From Apostichopus japonicus (taxonomy: Eukaryota > Echinodermata > Holothuroidea > Aspidochirotida > Stichopodidae): DNA of 64,000 nt. The first letter of the stretch is position 1. Each line of letters begins with the position of its first letter. Location: assembly GCF_037975245.1 (NCBI RefSeq), contig NC_092580.1, positions 27,309,501 to 27,373,500 on the forward strand, in the 5' to 3' direction. This document shows, one piece after another, positions 35,537-46,339 of the stretch. Made by a program: the position numbers and the translations under genes. The notes under the pieces are model-generated. The model had not been told where the DNA came from, did no database searches, and saw nothing but the letters and a program-made list of their open reading frames with translations.

Positions 35537-36169
35537 TATTACAAAAGCGATTGGTTGAAGAAAATGGACCAAAAAATACATAGGGAAATTACTTCAAACT
35601 ATAGACAAACGTCATAATATTTTAATACCTATTGCCTTACCGTTGACTTATCTAGTGAAAACGTTACTGTCTTAGCTGTACAAAGTTCTGTCCGATAACT
35701 AAGTATATAATTAGTTTTGAGTCACATGTCATTTTTTTTTCAAGTAGTAAAGCAAAAAGTACAATAGCAAAATGTAAAATTTTGAAATTTGCTTTTAGAT
35801 GTTGTTTTGTATATTACCGTGAAAGGTGTCCGGCCAACAAAATGTTAAGAACATTGAAGCAAATTAATATCTCTCCCAGTTTCATTCATTTGGTGTGGAT
35901 AATCATACTCATATGTTTGGAGAGAACAAATTCCGACCCAAACCCCCACAAAACAGCTTTATACTTATTTTCCAGCGTAAAAGTTGCCCCCCAATACGAA
36001 TCATCGGCTTAAAATGTACCGTATATATATATATACTTCATTTTGAATTTTTTTATAAAACTTGTCGATGGAAGGCGCCCTATGGGCTTTATCTGAATGT
36101 TTAGCTCAATTTATTGGCTTTCCACACTATGCACTTATAATGCCACCTTAGCAGGAGTGGATCCGGGGA

Positions 36170-36546
36170 GCGAGTTTTTTATGCAGGTAGGTTCGTACTA
36201 TTGTGTATATTGAAGACAATACTGTATTTGTATTGAGTTCACAGTAAAGGTTGCACTTGGGAAGTTATAAAAATGCGAAGAAATGAAAAAGATTTCTGAA
36301 CAAAAAATGCTTGGTTTGGGAGAAAATAAAAGATGAAAACGAGCTAATGACAACAACAAAAATTTTCGGCAGATGTGAGATTCGAACTCACAATGCTCAT
36401 ACAGCATCAGATTGACATTGTTTACAAATCTTACTGCTTTAGAGCGAGTGACACGTGCATATTTGATGACGTCAAAATGAACTTGGCTGTGATTGGCTAT
36501 TCAATATACACAATGGTACGAACCTACCTGCATAAAAAAAACTCGC
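36170..36546. mobile_element. Foldback element with 45-bp inverted arms
   Basis: The left arm, from GCGAGTTTTTTATGCAGGTA to ATTGTGTATATTGAA (36170-36214), is repeated in inverse at 36500-36546 with few differences. The interior has a minus-strand tRNA-like B-box context GAGTTCGAATCTCAC (near 36370-36390). Short GATCCGGGGAG/CATCCGGGGAG text flanks both arms in the same orientation. It is probably a miniature foldback transposon. Confidence 0.65.
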
Positions 36547-36852
36547 ATCCGGGGAGGGGCGGACCGGGGCTAAGAATTCCTGCAAACATAACTTGGCTGA
36601 ATATATAGTGTAAACATACAAAACAGTTTACTCGCGGCATTGGTTGCTTTCTGCCGGTGTTTTCTATGGTATATATGCCGGTATATGTCAATACCTGTGT
36701 CCCCCTCCACTCCCCCCGCCCCTCCACCATCGCCTTCTTCCGAGAAATCCTGGGTCCACCCTGCCTGGTGTGTATGAATTATTAAAAGCTCATGCACCTG
36801 CATGGACAAGTGTGACCTCGTTCCGAGATATTGTTTTTGGGGCCTCCTGCCA

Positions 36853-37010
36853 GGGTGGTAGTGAAGGAAAATAAAGAAAATCGGTATCCCTGCATGGACA
36901 AGTGACATTGTTCAGTGAAGGGCGATGTTTGTCCGTCACACAGTGATAATAGGTACTCGTTATGATCCTCGTGACTGTGGGCGTCGTAGCTGCATCATCT
37001 AAAAACAAAC
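36853..37010 (-). CDS. Possible exon, hypothetical protein
   Basis: After the good acceptor TGTTTGTTTTTAG the minus strand stays open as DDAATTPTVTRIITS and continues with Cys residues (YYHCVTDK, TCPCRDTDF). The 3' border is unclear. It could belong to the minus-strand gene starting at 40438, but no in-phase join was found. Position and borders are approximate. Confidence 0.25.
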
Positions 37011-37734
37011 AGGAAAAAAACTCTTTTATGACTAGAGGAAGCATGAAACATGGATGAAGGCTATATATGGTGTTGTTTATGCATCAGTAGCCAACAATTA
37101 CATTACAGACTATACGTTGTCTATTTATTTTGCTGTGACTTTAAATGCCACCCAATGAACTAAACATTGTCAAAGCTGCAGTCAGCATTCTGCGTTGGGT
37201 TGCAACTTTCGGTGATTCCGATTAACCATTTAATATATACAACTAATTGGATACCCTTCAGTGGGGGGGGGGCAATATTTCTGGAAAGGGAAGAGGGACA
37301 GGGAAGGGAAGGGGGAAGAAATGGCACGTATTGGTAAGTACTGAAGGTGAGATGTCCCCCCCCCCCTAAGAAAAGAAAAGAAAAAAACAGGTATAAATAC
37401 TGCACAGAATACCTACTTGCATTTGTATAGGGGTCCACCCTTATATCGACCCCTGCTCCTCAATCTAACTCAGGCATCTATGAAATTACAACCAGTTTGT
37501 CCCTCTTGCTTAGTGAGTTTTTAATCGGTTAATTCAATGACAATGATTTTGTATTTCGCAAACTTGATGTCATATTTTATAATATTTCTGAGCTTTCAAA
37601 CCCTTGGGGTTCATATCAGCTAATTTCATACCCTGTTGGGGGGGGGGGGGGAGGCTCCCGCCCTCCTGCATATAAAACTGGTAATAGAGCGGTGCTTCCC
37701 AATATTTTATTTACAAATATCGCATATAGGTAAG

Positions 37735-37850
37735 AGTTCCATACGAATGGTGCTGTCTGCAAACAAACTGGTACCTGATGGTGACACCCCTATTGGCTTT
37801 GGCTTCACCGCAAGTTACACGGCACAATATATTGTCTCTATCGTTATGAG
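37735..37850 (+). pseudogene. CUB-domain-like coding fragment
   Basis: The plus strand reads SSIRMVLSANKLVPDGDTPI followed by GFGFTASYTAQ. This resembles the end of a CUB domain (SDgs...GFxAxYxA). An AG lies upstream at about 37727. No N-terminal half was found nearby. About 200 bp downstream a frame reads VECPPTGSGF, faintly like a sushi motif. It may be an orphan exon or a relic. Confidence 0.35.
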
Positions 37851-37944
37851 CCCTTCATCCCCGTCCCCGGCCCCACCCCAACTCAGAATTCGTGCCTACG
37901 GGGCTGTAGTCGAGCATGGTACACCTATTTACTATAGAGATTAG

Positions 37945-38108
37945 CAAATTCAACGCAAAATATATAGCTTGAAGCTCGTGCTCCAGTACTATAAGATTCA
38001 TGCCTACGGCAAATGTGGAAAGCTGCCAACTCCCAGCACAGTCATTTAAACAGACTGTGGAATGCCCACCTACAGGTTCGGGTTTCATTTTATAACTGAG
38101 ACCACACC
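37945..38108 (-). CDS. Possible exon 3 of the 40.4-kb minus-strand gene
   Basis: The acceptor GGTATAATTGCAG at 38109 is followed by an open frame CGLSYKMKPEPVGGHSTVCL and NDCAGSWQLSTFAVG. It would join in phase 1 to exon 2 if exon 2 uses the donor CTTG/GTTTGT. The 3' border is uncertain (GTAAAT or GTGTAC near 37945). It is not recognised as any family. Confidence 0.3.
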
Positions 38109-38288
38109 CTGCAATTATACCAAAAGACAAATAAATGTACATTTGAGAATGTTTTAAAGATATATAATCTGAAAGCATTAACCGGATACGTATACCCGCA
38201 CCTCCATGAAACTACAATGATTTTACAGAGAAAGAAACACAAGCGCCATCTATATACCTTAAAGGATAACTGTAAACACAACATTTAC

Positions 38289-38588
38289 CAGGCGCGTAGC
38301 CAGGAATTTGCCAAGGGAGGAGCGAAACTGTAGATTCAGCATTGCAAACTATCTAAGCGTAGCGCCACCATGTTTTGGCGCGAAGCGTACAAGAAAATTT
38401 TGGCTGAAAATGCCTCCCAGATCGCTGGAAATGGCACTTCCCAGGCCTTGTAAGTTGCATCTTAGCATTTTCTCTTTTGAAAATACTAGCGATATCATAA
38501 AAACATTAAAAAAATATATAAAAAATATGCTCAAGTGGGGGGGGGGGCGGCTCCCCCTTCGCCCCCCCCTTAATTGGCTACGCGCCTG
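38289..38588 (+). mobile_element. Hairpin-module miniature element, family D copy 1
   Basis: Ends CAGGCGCGTAGCCAGG and TTGGCTACGCGCCTG. Flanks ACATTTAC and ACATTAAT match at 6 of 8. The core reads CTATCTAAGCGTAGCGCCAC, then GGCGCGAAGCGTACAAGAAA, with the 20-bp hairpin at 38362-38381. It is the same family as 49958-50249 in inverse orientation. Confidence 0.9.
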
Positions 38589-38615
38589 ACATTAATGCTG
38601 CTGGCACTGCTTCAT

Positions 38616-38875
38616 TCATTTATTATCAAAATGTAAGAAAAAGGAAACATTAGACAAACCAAGTATATATATTTTATTCGAGGAGTTGCGTTGTGTTCCG
38701 GCTTCCTTCATCTCAACGCACGATTGCGCGCACACTTCGCATATATTACTGAAGTACCGTTTGCCATTTCCGACTTGTTTACCGTACACTGATCGATTGT
38801 CATCGGTTCTCAAGTTTGTTTTACACTGGTTATAGTTACAATCGATGTCGGTGGGATTCACTACTGATCTTCGAA
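38616..38875 (-). CDS. Hypothetical secreted/type II protein, exon 2 (possibly terminal)
   Basis: The acceptor CTTTTTTTTTTAG at 38876 is followed in phase 1 by RRSVVNPTDIDCNYNQCK, then further Cys residues in NICEVCAQSCVE. The frame runs to TGA at 38616, which overlaps an AATAAA. That would give a two-exon, about 163-residue protein. Alternatively a donor CTTG/GTTTGT inside the frame leads to the possible exon at 38108. The Cys spacing suggests disulfides. No family is recognised. Confidence 0.5.
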
Positions 38876-40206
38876 CTAAAAAAAAAAGAATAAGAAGCAA
38901 TATGACATATCATTTGTCTATATTATTCTAAATACGGGGTAATATATAATACAAACTTTGGTATCGTTGACTTGTAAAGGTAAATATAAATATTATATGA
39001 CATAAGGATGAGTTATCTGTCTTGTTTGAAGCAGTGATTAACTGACGCAGCCAAATGGGCGATGGGGGAGGGTGTTGAGGGAAAGGGGTATAGGAGCGAA
39101 GCAGCCGCGATTCTGGTTCAAACCGCTAGCCGCCAATTATCAAAAAATGAGTATTGTTTCACAGCGCCATGCACTAGTCATTATTTATTTGACCACACTA
39201 TCGTTTCCTAAACGTATGTTTTGATTCTTCCCTTTCCGTAGAGCCCCGTCCCCTTTACGTAGCCCCGTACCCCTTTCTCGCAACTGTACCTTTCCATGAC
39301 GTGAATATTGTGCTATCAAAGGTCCAGTGCTTGCACCAGGGAAGATATATATGTATACCAAGTTTACAGGAAGATATCATTTGATACTTTACCGCCAGAA
39401 TTGTGTCTGTATAATGCTTTCACTTGAATATATAATATGGTAACTGCCCTGTTACGATCAAGGACAGTGGCCGCTGCGGCCGCTTTGAACTCCCGGGAGC
39501 CCGGGCCCCGGGGGACCCGGTGCCAAGGACCGAAAATATGACAACCAATCGGATGAAGACACCTTATAAAAACAACAAGTTTTCTTGTCTTAAAAACTGT
39601 TCAATACAGTTGTTAACGTTATCTCCCGATAACCACCAAATAATAAAAAATATATAAAAGAAAACCTGTCCTCAACCGAGAAAGCCTGAGAGTTACGCAT
39701 TGAGCGTCTAGAGCCGAGAACACCATACATCAAATAATTCACTTGCAAGTCCAAACCGGGGTTTGGCTTGGGGAAAGTGGGCTCTCCTATGGGGCCAGGT
39801 CGCTCCTTGCTACGCCACTGCATTATGAGGGATAGGACGTGGGGTCTCTGTGATGTTTTTTTTTTTTTATATCGGATCTAGGATTCCATTCTCCAGGACC
39901 TAATATCATATACATGTTCTGTACATGTGTTAATTTGACATTCGGAGATTTGGAAATTATAAGTCAAATGTCATGATTAAACTACGAGATTAAATTTTGA
40001 CACATCTCCTTTCTTTTTTTGGCAGATTTTCTTTTTTAGTTGACCATGTCCCCAAATATACCATGGCACTGTAGAAAAAAATAGAACATTAGTACGTCAA
40101 CCGATATGAACCAACGCCCCTCGATACGATACAGCATTTATCTAACCGCACAGGTGGTTCTGCCCTGTTTGACACAACTACGTCAAATGAAATTACTACA
40201 TCTTAC

Positions 40207-40438
40207 CTTTTCTGTCCCACATCAGACGTAAGCTCTTGAAACATTTTGTTGTTTTCCTTGGTTGGAAAGTTAGATTTCCCCTTTTATTCTTCATATACTT
40301 ATCGTATCCGTCAAAAGCAGATTTTATCTGTTTATTCGTGTTTGGTTTTCCTGATGAATCCTCAAAGATGAAGAAAATGATGATAACGAAGAAAATTCGA
40401 GACGTTTTCGCAAGTTGGGACACAATAACCATTTTCAA
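40207..40438 (-). CDS. Hypothetical secreted/type II membrane protein, exon 1
   Basis: ATG at 40438 (second Met at 40432), preceded in frame by a TAA. The N-terminus MVIVSQLAKTSR is followed by the hydrophobic run IFFVIIIFFIF and EDSSGKPN, which suits a signal peptide or a short type II membrane anchor. The rest is basic, with one N-glycosylation sequon (NLT). It ends GACAGAAAAG before a consensus donor GTAAGA, in phase 1, matching exon 2 at 38875. No known family is recognised; glycosyltransferase-like or cytokine-like roles are only guesses. Confidence 0.55.
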
Positions 40439-40649
40439 TTATGAACGATTTCGTTGGACGACTTTTTCTTTCACTTTAAATGCGTCTTTGCGTCTATCAT
40501 TATTGTCTATAAAAGGAGAAGAAGAAAGAAAACAAACAAAGAGAAAAGGGATAAAAAACGTTATGAAAGAAAGAAAATTGACTATGAATTGTGGAAGCCT
40601 TGAAGGGACTGACAGAGATGTAGAACTTATGTTTATATACTTATGTTTA

Positions 40650-41118
<469 letters not shown>

Positions 41119-41168
41119 AAGTATAATCAGTAGAAGCAGAAAGTGCTCAATACCGTAGTAGAGCAATA

Positions 41169-41720
41169 ATATCACATATAGACAAGATATACAATTTACA
41201 CCATATTGCTACCCTGGGTTTCACGCACGCATAGAGCGACGATCTTCAGGCCAGTGGATGGTCAAAACAGACTACGTATTTTTCAACCGTTTACGGTTCA
41301 ATGGCTTGGGGTTCCCATGGCGACACAAAGAGATAAGCTCGGATCTCCTATTGATTGTGTCACCTCTTGTGCGTAGGATTTCCAGTTTTTCTTCTATACA
41401 AAGGTTGCAGTTGCCCGATTCTCGCTGGTAAGTGTCGGACTGCCTAATTATGCTCCATTTAACCGAATAATCTACCTTTTGTCTCTTCAATCCCCATATG
41501 TGTTTAGATAACTCAGACTCCTTCTCGTATTTACTATTTCTGAAAGACTTAGTGTGGTTATTGTATCTAGATTTGAAATCCCCCCCGGTAAGCCCAACAT
41601 ATGACCTGGTGGTGCCATCGTCACCGGAAGTAACTGTGGCCTGAAGATCGTCGCTCTATGCGTGCGTGAAACCCAGGGTAGCAATATGGTGTAAATTGTA
41701 TATCTTGTCTATATGTGATA

Positions 41721-41721
<1 letters not shown>
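41169..41721 (-). mobile_element. Penelope-like element fragment bounded by perfect 85-bp inverted repeats
   Basis: Arms 41169-41253 and 41637-41721 are exact reverse complements. Between them a minus-strand frame encodes the C-terminal endonuclease part of a Penelope-like retroelement. The outer sides run into TA microsatellites. The right arm contains CTGAAGA and GTGAAAC 20 bp apart, faintly like the hammerhead boxes. Confidence 0.88.
41272..41660 (-). pseudogene. GIY-YIG endonuclease domain of a Penelope-like element
   Basis: The open frame reads LQATVTS, then SYVGLTGGDFKSRYNNHTKS, LSKHIWGLK, GNCNLCIEEKLEIL and RRSELISLCRH before a stop at 41272. LQATV...YVGLT is the GIY-YIG signature position, and the later Cys/His residues fit the zinc-finger-like tail of PLE endonucleases. 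The reverse transcriptase is absent, so the copy is a 5'-truncated relic. This domain normally nicks target DNA for retrotransposition. Confidence 0.85.
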
Positions 41722-41790
<69 letters not shown>

Positions 41791-41798
41791 AACATACA

Positions 41799-41848
<50 letters not shown>

Positions 41849-41858
41849 CATATATATA
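41722..41858. repeat. (TA)n/(TACA)n microsatellite
   Basis: About 135 bp of TATATA with interspersed ACATAC, abutting the right arm of the Penelope fragment. Confidence 0.9.
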
Positions 41859-42608
41859 CATCAGTTTTGTGAAAGGCCTCAAGTGTGCCCCATTAAAATA
41901 AATAGAAGTGCCCTGCACTAATAAAAAAAAAGTATATGTTCATCATTTTTGTGATGGAACAGTACCCTCTTGTTATCAAAAGAATTGTAAAGAATTTGGA
42001 CGATTGAGTTATAGGACAAAGCGAATTCATGGGCGGGATTTTACAAAATTTGGTCTAAAATTTCACCTCTGCAGCTGCAACTGCCAAACGATGTATTAAG
42101 CTGTACTAATGTTAATTAACCCCATGCCTCTATTAGCATGTTACTAGGCTCTTAAAAAAGGATTTTTAATTATCCTTTCACACTGGTTCAGTCCCTCCAA
42201 ATCATTCTCACATATCAAATTGTTACTATAGTAATGGGAAAAGGCTATGTATGCTGCTTGGCTATAAACTGTCGAAGTTGGAACACGAGTGACCATTATT
42301 TGAGCTTCTAATATATCTAAAGACTGACTTGATACGTAGTTATAATCTTTAAGTCTTCATACGCATGCCCGAAGCCAGTCTGGGCGCCCTACCCCCCTCC
42401 CCCCCACAATCCCCCACTCTCCCACCAATACTGAATCATGCCCCTGTTTCTCCTGCTATTTTTTTGCCATTACCCTGTGTACAAAAACCTCACAAGTTAT
42501 CGTGCACGAACATTGTACCCCTCCTTAAATCGTTGGTTCCCCCTGCCCACCCCTGTGTTAAATTATAGTAAGAATCATCTATATTTATATAGGCCTATAT
42601 GAACTTAC

Positions 42609-42707
42609 CTTTATGCGATCCTCAACTGCAGGTCCAAGTTTATTATGTACAATCTTTCTACTATAGTCATATATACCCTTACCGATATCTTCCTGTGGCT
42701 GGATTAG
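42609..42707 (-). CDS. Possible exon, hypothetical protein
   Basis: Minus-strand open frame PQEDIGKGIYDYSRKIVHNK then LGPAVEDRIK between an AG at about 42708 and a consensus donor AAG/GTAAGT. Length, phase (0 to 0) and composition look exon-like, but no family is recognised and the acceptor tract is weak. Confidence 0.3.
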
Positions 42708-43397
42708 GTAACTAGTAGATCAGTGTTATCTGTATAAGTTGAGGAACATGTGTTTTTCGCTCATATCTGGTATTCTCTAGATAAGACGGAAACGACGGTA
42801 GTTGGTATAGGAAATCTATTAAAATCAATAAACATCAATTAAAATGAAATACACCATAGAAAGCATTGGCAGTGGCATTTTCAAGGTGCATGGTTGTGTT
42901 ATGAAGTTTGTCAAAATATAACATATACCTCCGAAAGGACCTATATACATGCACTGAATAATGTGTCTATTATGTATACCAACATAGTCATTCTCTTGAG
43001 AAATGACGTAAACACTTTTCCTCTAAGGAAAAGGGGAAGGGGTCACTTGAAACAGCAACGTGCAAACGCTATAACGGCATATTTAGTCCAATTCAAAGAT
43101 ATGCAAATAATATGGTAATGAGACTCATCCCCAATCATACGTAATTTCCATAACAATTTCAGTCCCAAAGTGAAAAGGTATACCTTTTCAGTTTTATTCA
43201 GGGTCACCGACACAGGTTTTAGATGACGGAGAAGGGAGGCGGGGGGGGGGGGGGTGGTCAAACCAACATTCAGTGGTGTTGAACTTCGAACGACCGTGAA
43301 CGTTTTGAACGATCGTGGAAGCACCACGACAGCATGTAAATCATTACTGTGCATGGTTATTGGAAGGGTAGGGGGAGGGCTTGGTGACATGGCCCGG

Positions 43398-44057
43398 CGG
43401 CGCGAATTTTTTTTCAAACAGGTTTGCAATTATGTGTAAATAGTCGCTAATGATTGGTCGGAAATGTTACGTCAACACCATATAAACCTTCACTTCGAGG
43501 TTACCAAAATGTCTGCATCCATTCGTTGTAACGAACTCACGTATTGTACCGATTCAAGCAATTGCTGCTACTGTCATGTGTTGCGTATATTCATTCAAAA
43601 CTCGTGAACTCAAGTCGTGAAGTTGATATTAGTGTATAACCCATTCCACGAAACGAATTCCTATTTCAATAGAACGGCTCACCATTCTTGGAAAACGTAA
43701 ACACGAACCCAATGGAATGTAGCGTATGTATATATCATAATATAAGGTCAAAATGTGATCCAAGCATTAAACTAAAGTTAGGGCGTTTGGAAGGAAACCC
43801 CGTAACTATAGACTTAAGGAAGTGTAACAAGTCAATCAACAACATATATTAATCTGTTCAGGTTAAGCACCATGTTTCAGTGACGTCAATGAACTCATTC
43901 ATTTTGTGACATTTTATGACCTATGGGACCTTATCATTCTTCTGGTTCAGTGTATATCTTCCATTGATGGTCGTTATTGATGCTGACGTCACGAGCAATC
44001 TAATTGGCCGAAAAAAAATCCGTAATTGCAAACCTGTTTGGGAAACAAATTCGCGAC
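43398..44057. mobile_element. Possible foldback element
   Basis: CGCGAATTTTTTTTCAAACA with GGTTTGCAATTA (43398-43433) recurs in inverse at about 44022-44056 (GTAATTGCAAACCTGTTTGG to AAATTCGCG). Weaker inverted similarity continues inward (ATTGGTCGG / CGGCCAAT). No target duplication was identified. Confidence 0.5.
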
Positions 44058-44931
44058 CCGGCTTGTGTATAGAGGGTTCTGATATATGACTTATTCTACT
44101 GGGAAAAGGTACCTAATGACATTTTAAAAACTGACTAAAAACTGCACGGTTGCAAATAATAACAAAATTGAAACATTACGATAACTTTAATTTATGGGAC
44201 ACCAAATTGTCTGTTTTGAGCGACGCGGTGTGTAACTCTTTATGAGCATCTAAATTATATCAAACACAGAAATGTTTTAGCCAACTTGGGGAATGTCTCT
44301 GTATGCGGCAAGTTACTTAAATTAGTTTATGAATTAGAATATCAAAAACCAGCAACCTATATAAAACATACTCGAATTCCCATACTCATTTAGATCTATA
44401 GGTGAAAATTTCTGTTCTATAGAACCAGAGCTGGAAGTACTATTGCTTATTTGAAAAGTGACATTCTTGATACGCGGGGTGGGGGGTTGGGAGGCGTGGG
44501 CCTGACTCGGGGTGTAAGTGCCCACAATAATAATCACAGTCAAATGATTTTCACACGGGCGTCCGTGTGATTCCACGAATGACAATTTTTGATACCAGTG
44601 AAAATTGGTCCGACTCCTGCCCCCCACCCGTCCCCCCCCCACCTGCTCTCCGTGACCATTACCATTTGAATACCTGAGCTGGGAGTTTTAACACAATTAA
44701 GTTCAACACAATTGTTATAATACCCTATAACACTATATAACGAGTAAATCAAACCCATTTGGTACTTAAGAAAGCAATGTATTAATAAACATAACCAAAT
44801 TTATGATCGAAGCGATGAAGTTACCACACATAATTATCAGAGGAAGTTCAGGCACTGGTCGTCTGTTATACTGTTTAGCTAGTAATCCTAAATAGAAAAA
44901 AAAAGGAAGCAAAGACCAATCTAACTTACCT

Positions 44932-44973
44932 CCATTACAGAACAATCAGCATCAGTTTTCTTCATTCAAAAAA
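44932..44973 (-). CDS. Possible first exon, hypothetical
   Basis: The minus strand reads MKKTDADCSVME followed by a perfect donor GTAAGT. The ATG and donor are clear, but the peptide is too short to identify. It may be a first coding exon or a 5' UTR exon of the minus-strand transcript that includes the 42.6-kb candidate. Confidence 0.2.
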
Positions 44974-46296
44974 ATCACAAGCTACTTCTATAGTTTGCGG
45001 TCTGTTTCCGTTCTACGTGTAGTTCTGACAAAATGAAATGACGGTTCTCAACGTTATAACAGCTGCATTTAAGAAGGATTCCAATGGCCTGATGAAGCGA
45101 GCTCCCTCTATCGGTTTCCGCGAAATGTTTTTACCGCGATGTTGTATAGATATTCCTTCCGTCGAGTTGGTTTTTATATCGATACGATGCGTGGCATGTG
45201 TCCTGTGCAATGATACATACGCGGCGGCACTACCCGGATATAAAGTATGTTGATACTGAAATAATCATCCTATACATGTGTCGGCGTTTGTTTACATAGC
45301 CTATACAAATCGTCAGCTATGTCGATATTTCCGTTTTTCACTGGGTCCGCTATATCTTTGCTCTCAATTGTGTTATGCTACAGCTATCAGCCATAATATA
45401 GGTTTCCAATATCAAATTGGTTAACTAACTTGCTATCCTGCCAAATTTTTATATGCTGCCCCCCATACAATGATACCTATACTAATCCACAATACATGGT
45501 GTGTGTGTGCTTATAAGACCGTACGCTAAACTGGATATGCGGTTTCATTACAAACCGCTAAATCTATCGTCCATCTTTCCACATTAACTTGAAGTTAAAT
45601 GAGGTCATCATCGATCATCACAGCACCATGAGGTCGACTATATACGTCATCACAGCACGATGTTTCGCTTTTGATTTGAGGAACACGGAATTAAGTTCAA
45701 TGAGTAATTTTTGGTTAACTGCCTTGTTCATGTCATAAACAGCTGTTAAATTTCCCTTTTTGTACTTTTTCATGTTAACAAGCAGCTGTATGTGTGGGTG
45801 TGGGTATGTGTGTTTTCTCGCCCCCTCCCACCTCCCCCAGCGAATACGTATCTCAGCGTGTTACATTGGTCAAGTCATTCAAAATAGTGTCATAGGCGGA
45901 TAATGTTATTGAAGGCGCTCCTGCACTGAATCTTAAAGCATCTGAAAAGGAATTCAGACTGTTTAAACTAGAACGACTTAATTTGCATACAAATACGTGT
46001 CATTGTAGTGCGCGGTTAAGGTGAAAGTTTGATATACTTGTTGATATTCAATGGAGGGGTCTTTGTTAATGCATGCAACCCTGTTGAAGATATTTCGGTC
46101 ACGAAGAAGCCAGTTCGGGGTTTGGTCCTTTAACGTAGACCAAATCTAGGCTATATTCAGGAAGTTGACCCTGTTTAAAAATCAGTTGATGGGTACTATC
46201 AATTGTTTGTGGGTAGGAAAATGCTTTTTAAGGTCCACACGACAAAAAGTGGATGCAGCATATTTGTGTCCCCTACTAAAAAGTGAAGGGGTTTCC

Positions 46297-46299
<3 letters not shown>

Positions 46300-46336
<37 letters not shown>
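46300..46336. repeat. (TA)n microsatellite, insertion site of family B copy 2
   Basis: TA repeat directly abutting the CAGG terminus at 46337, and continuing on the other side at 48739. The element therefore inserted into a TA array, or the array expanded afterwards. Confidence 0.9.
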
Positions 46337-46339
<3 letters not shown>

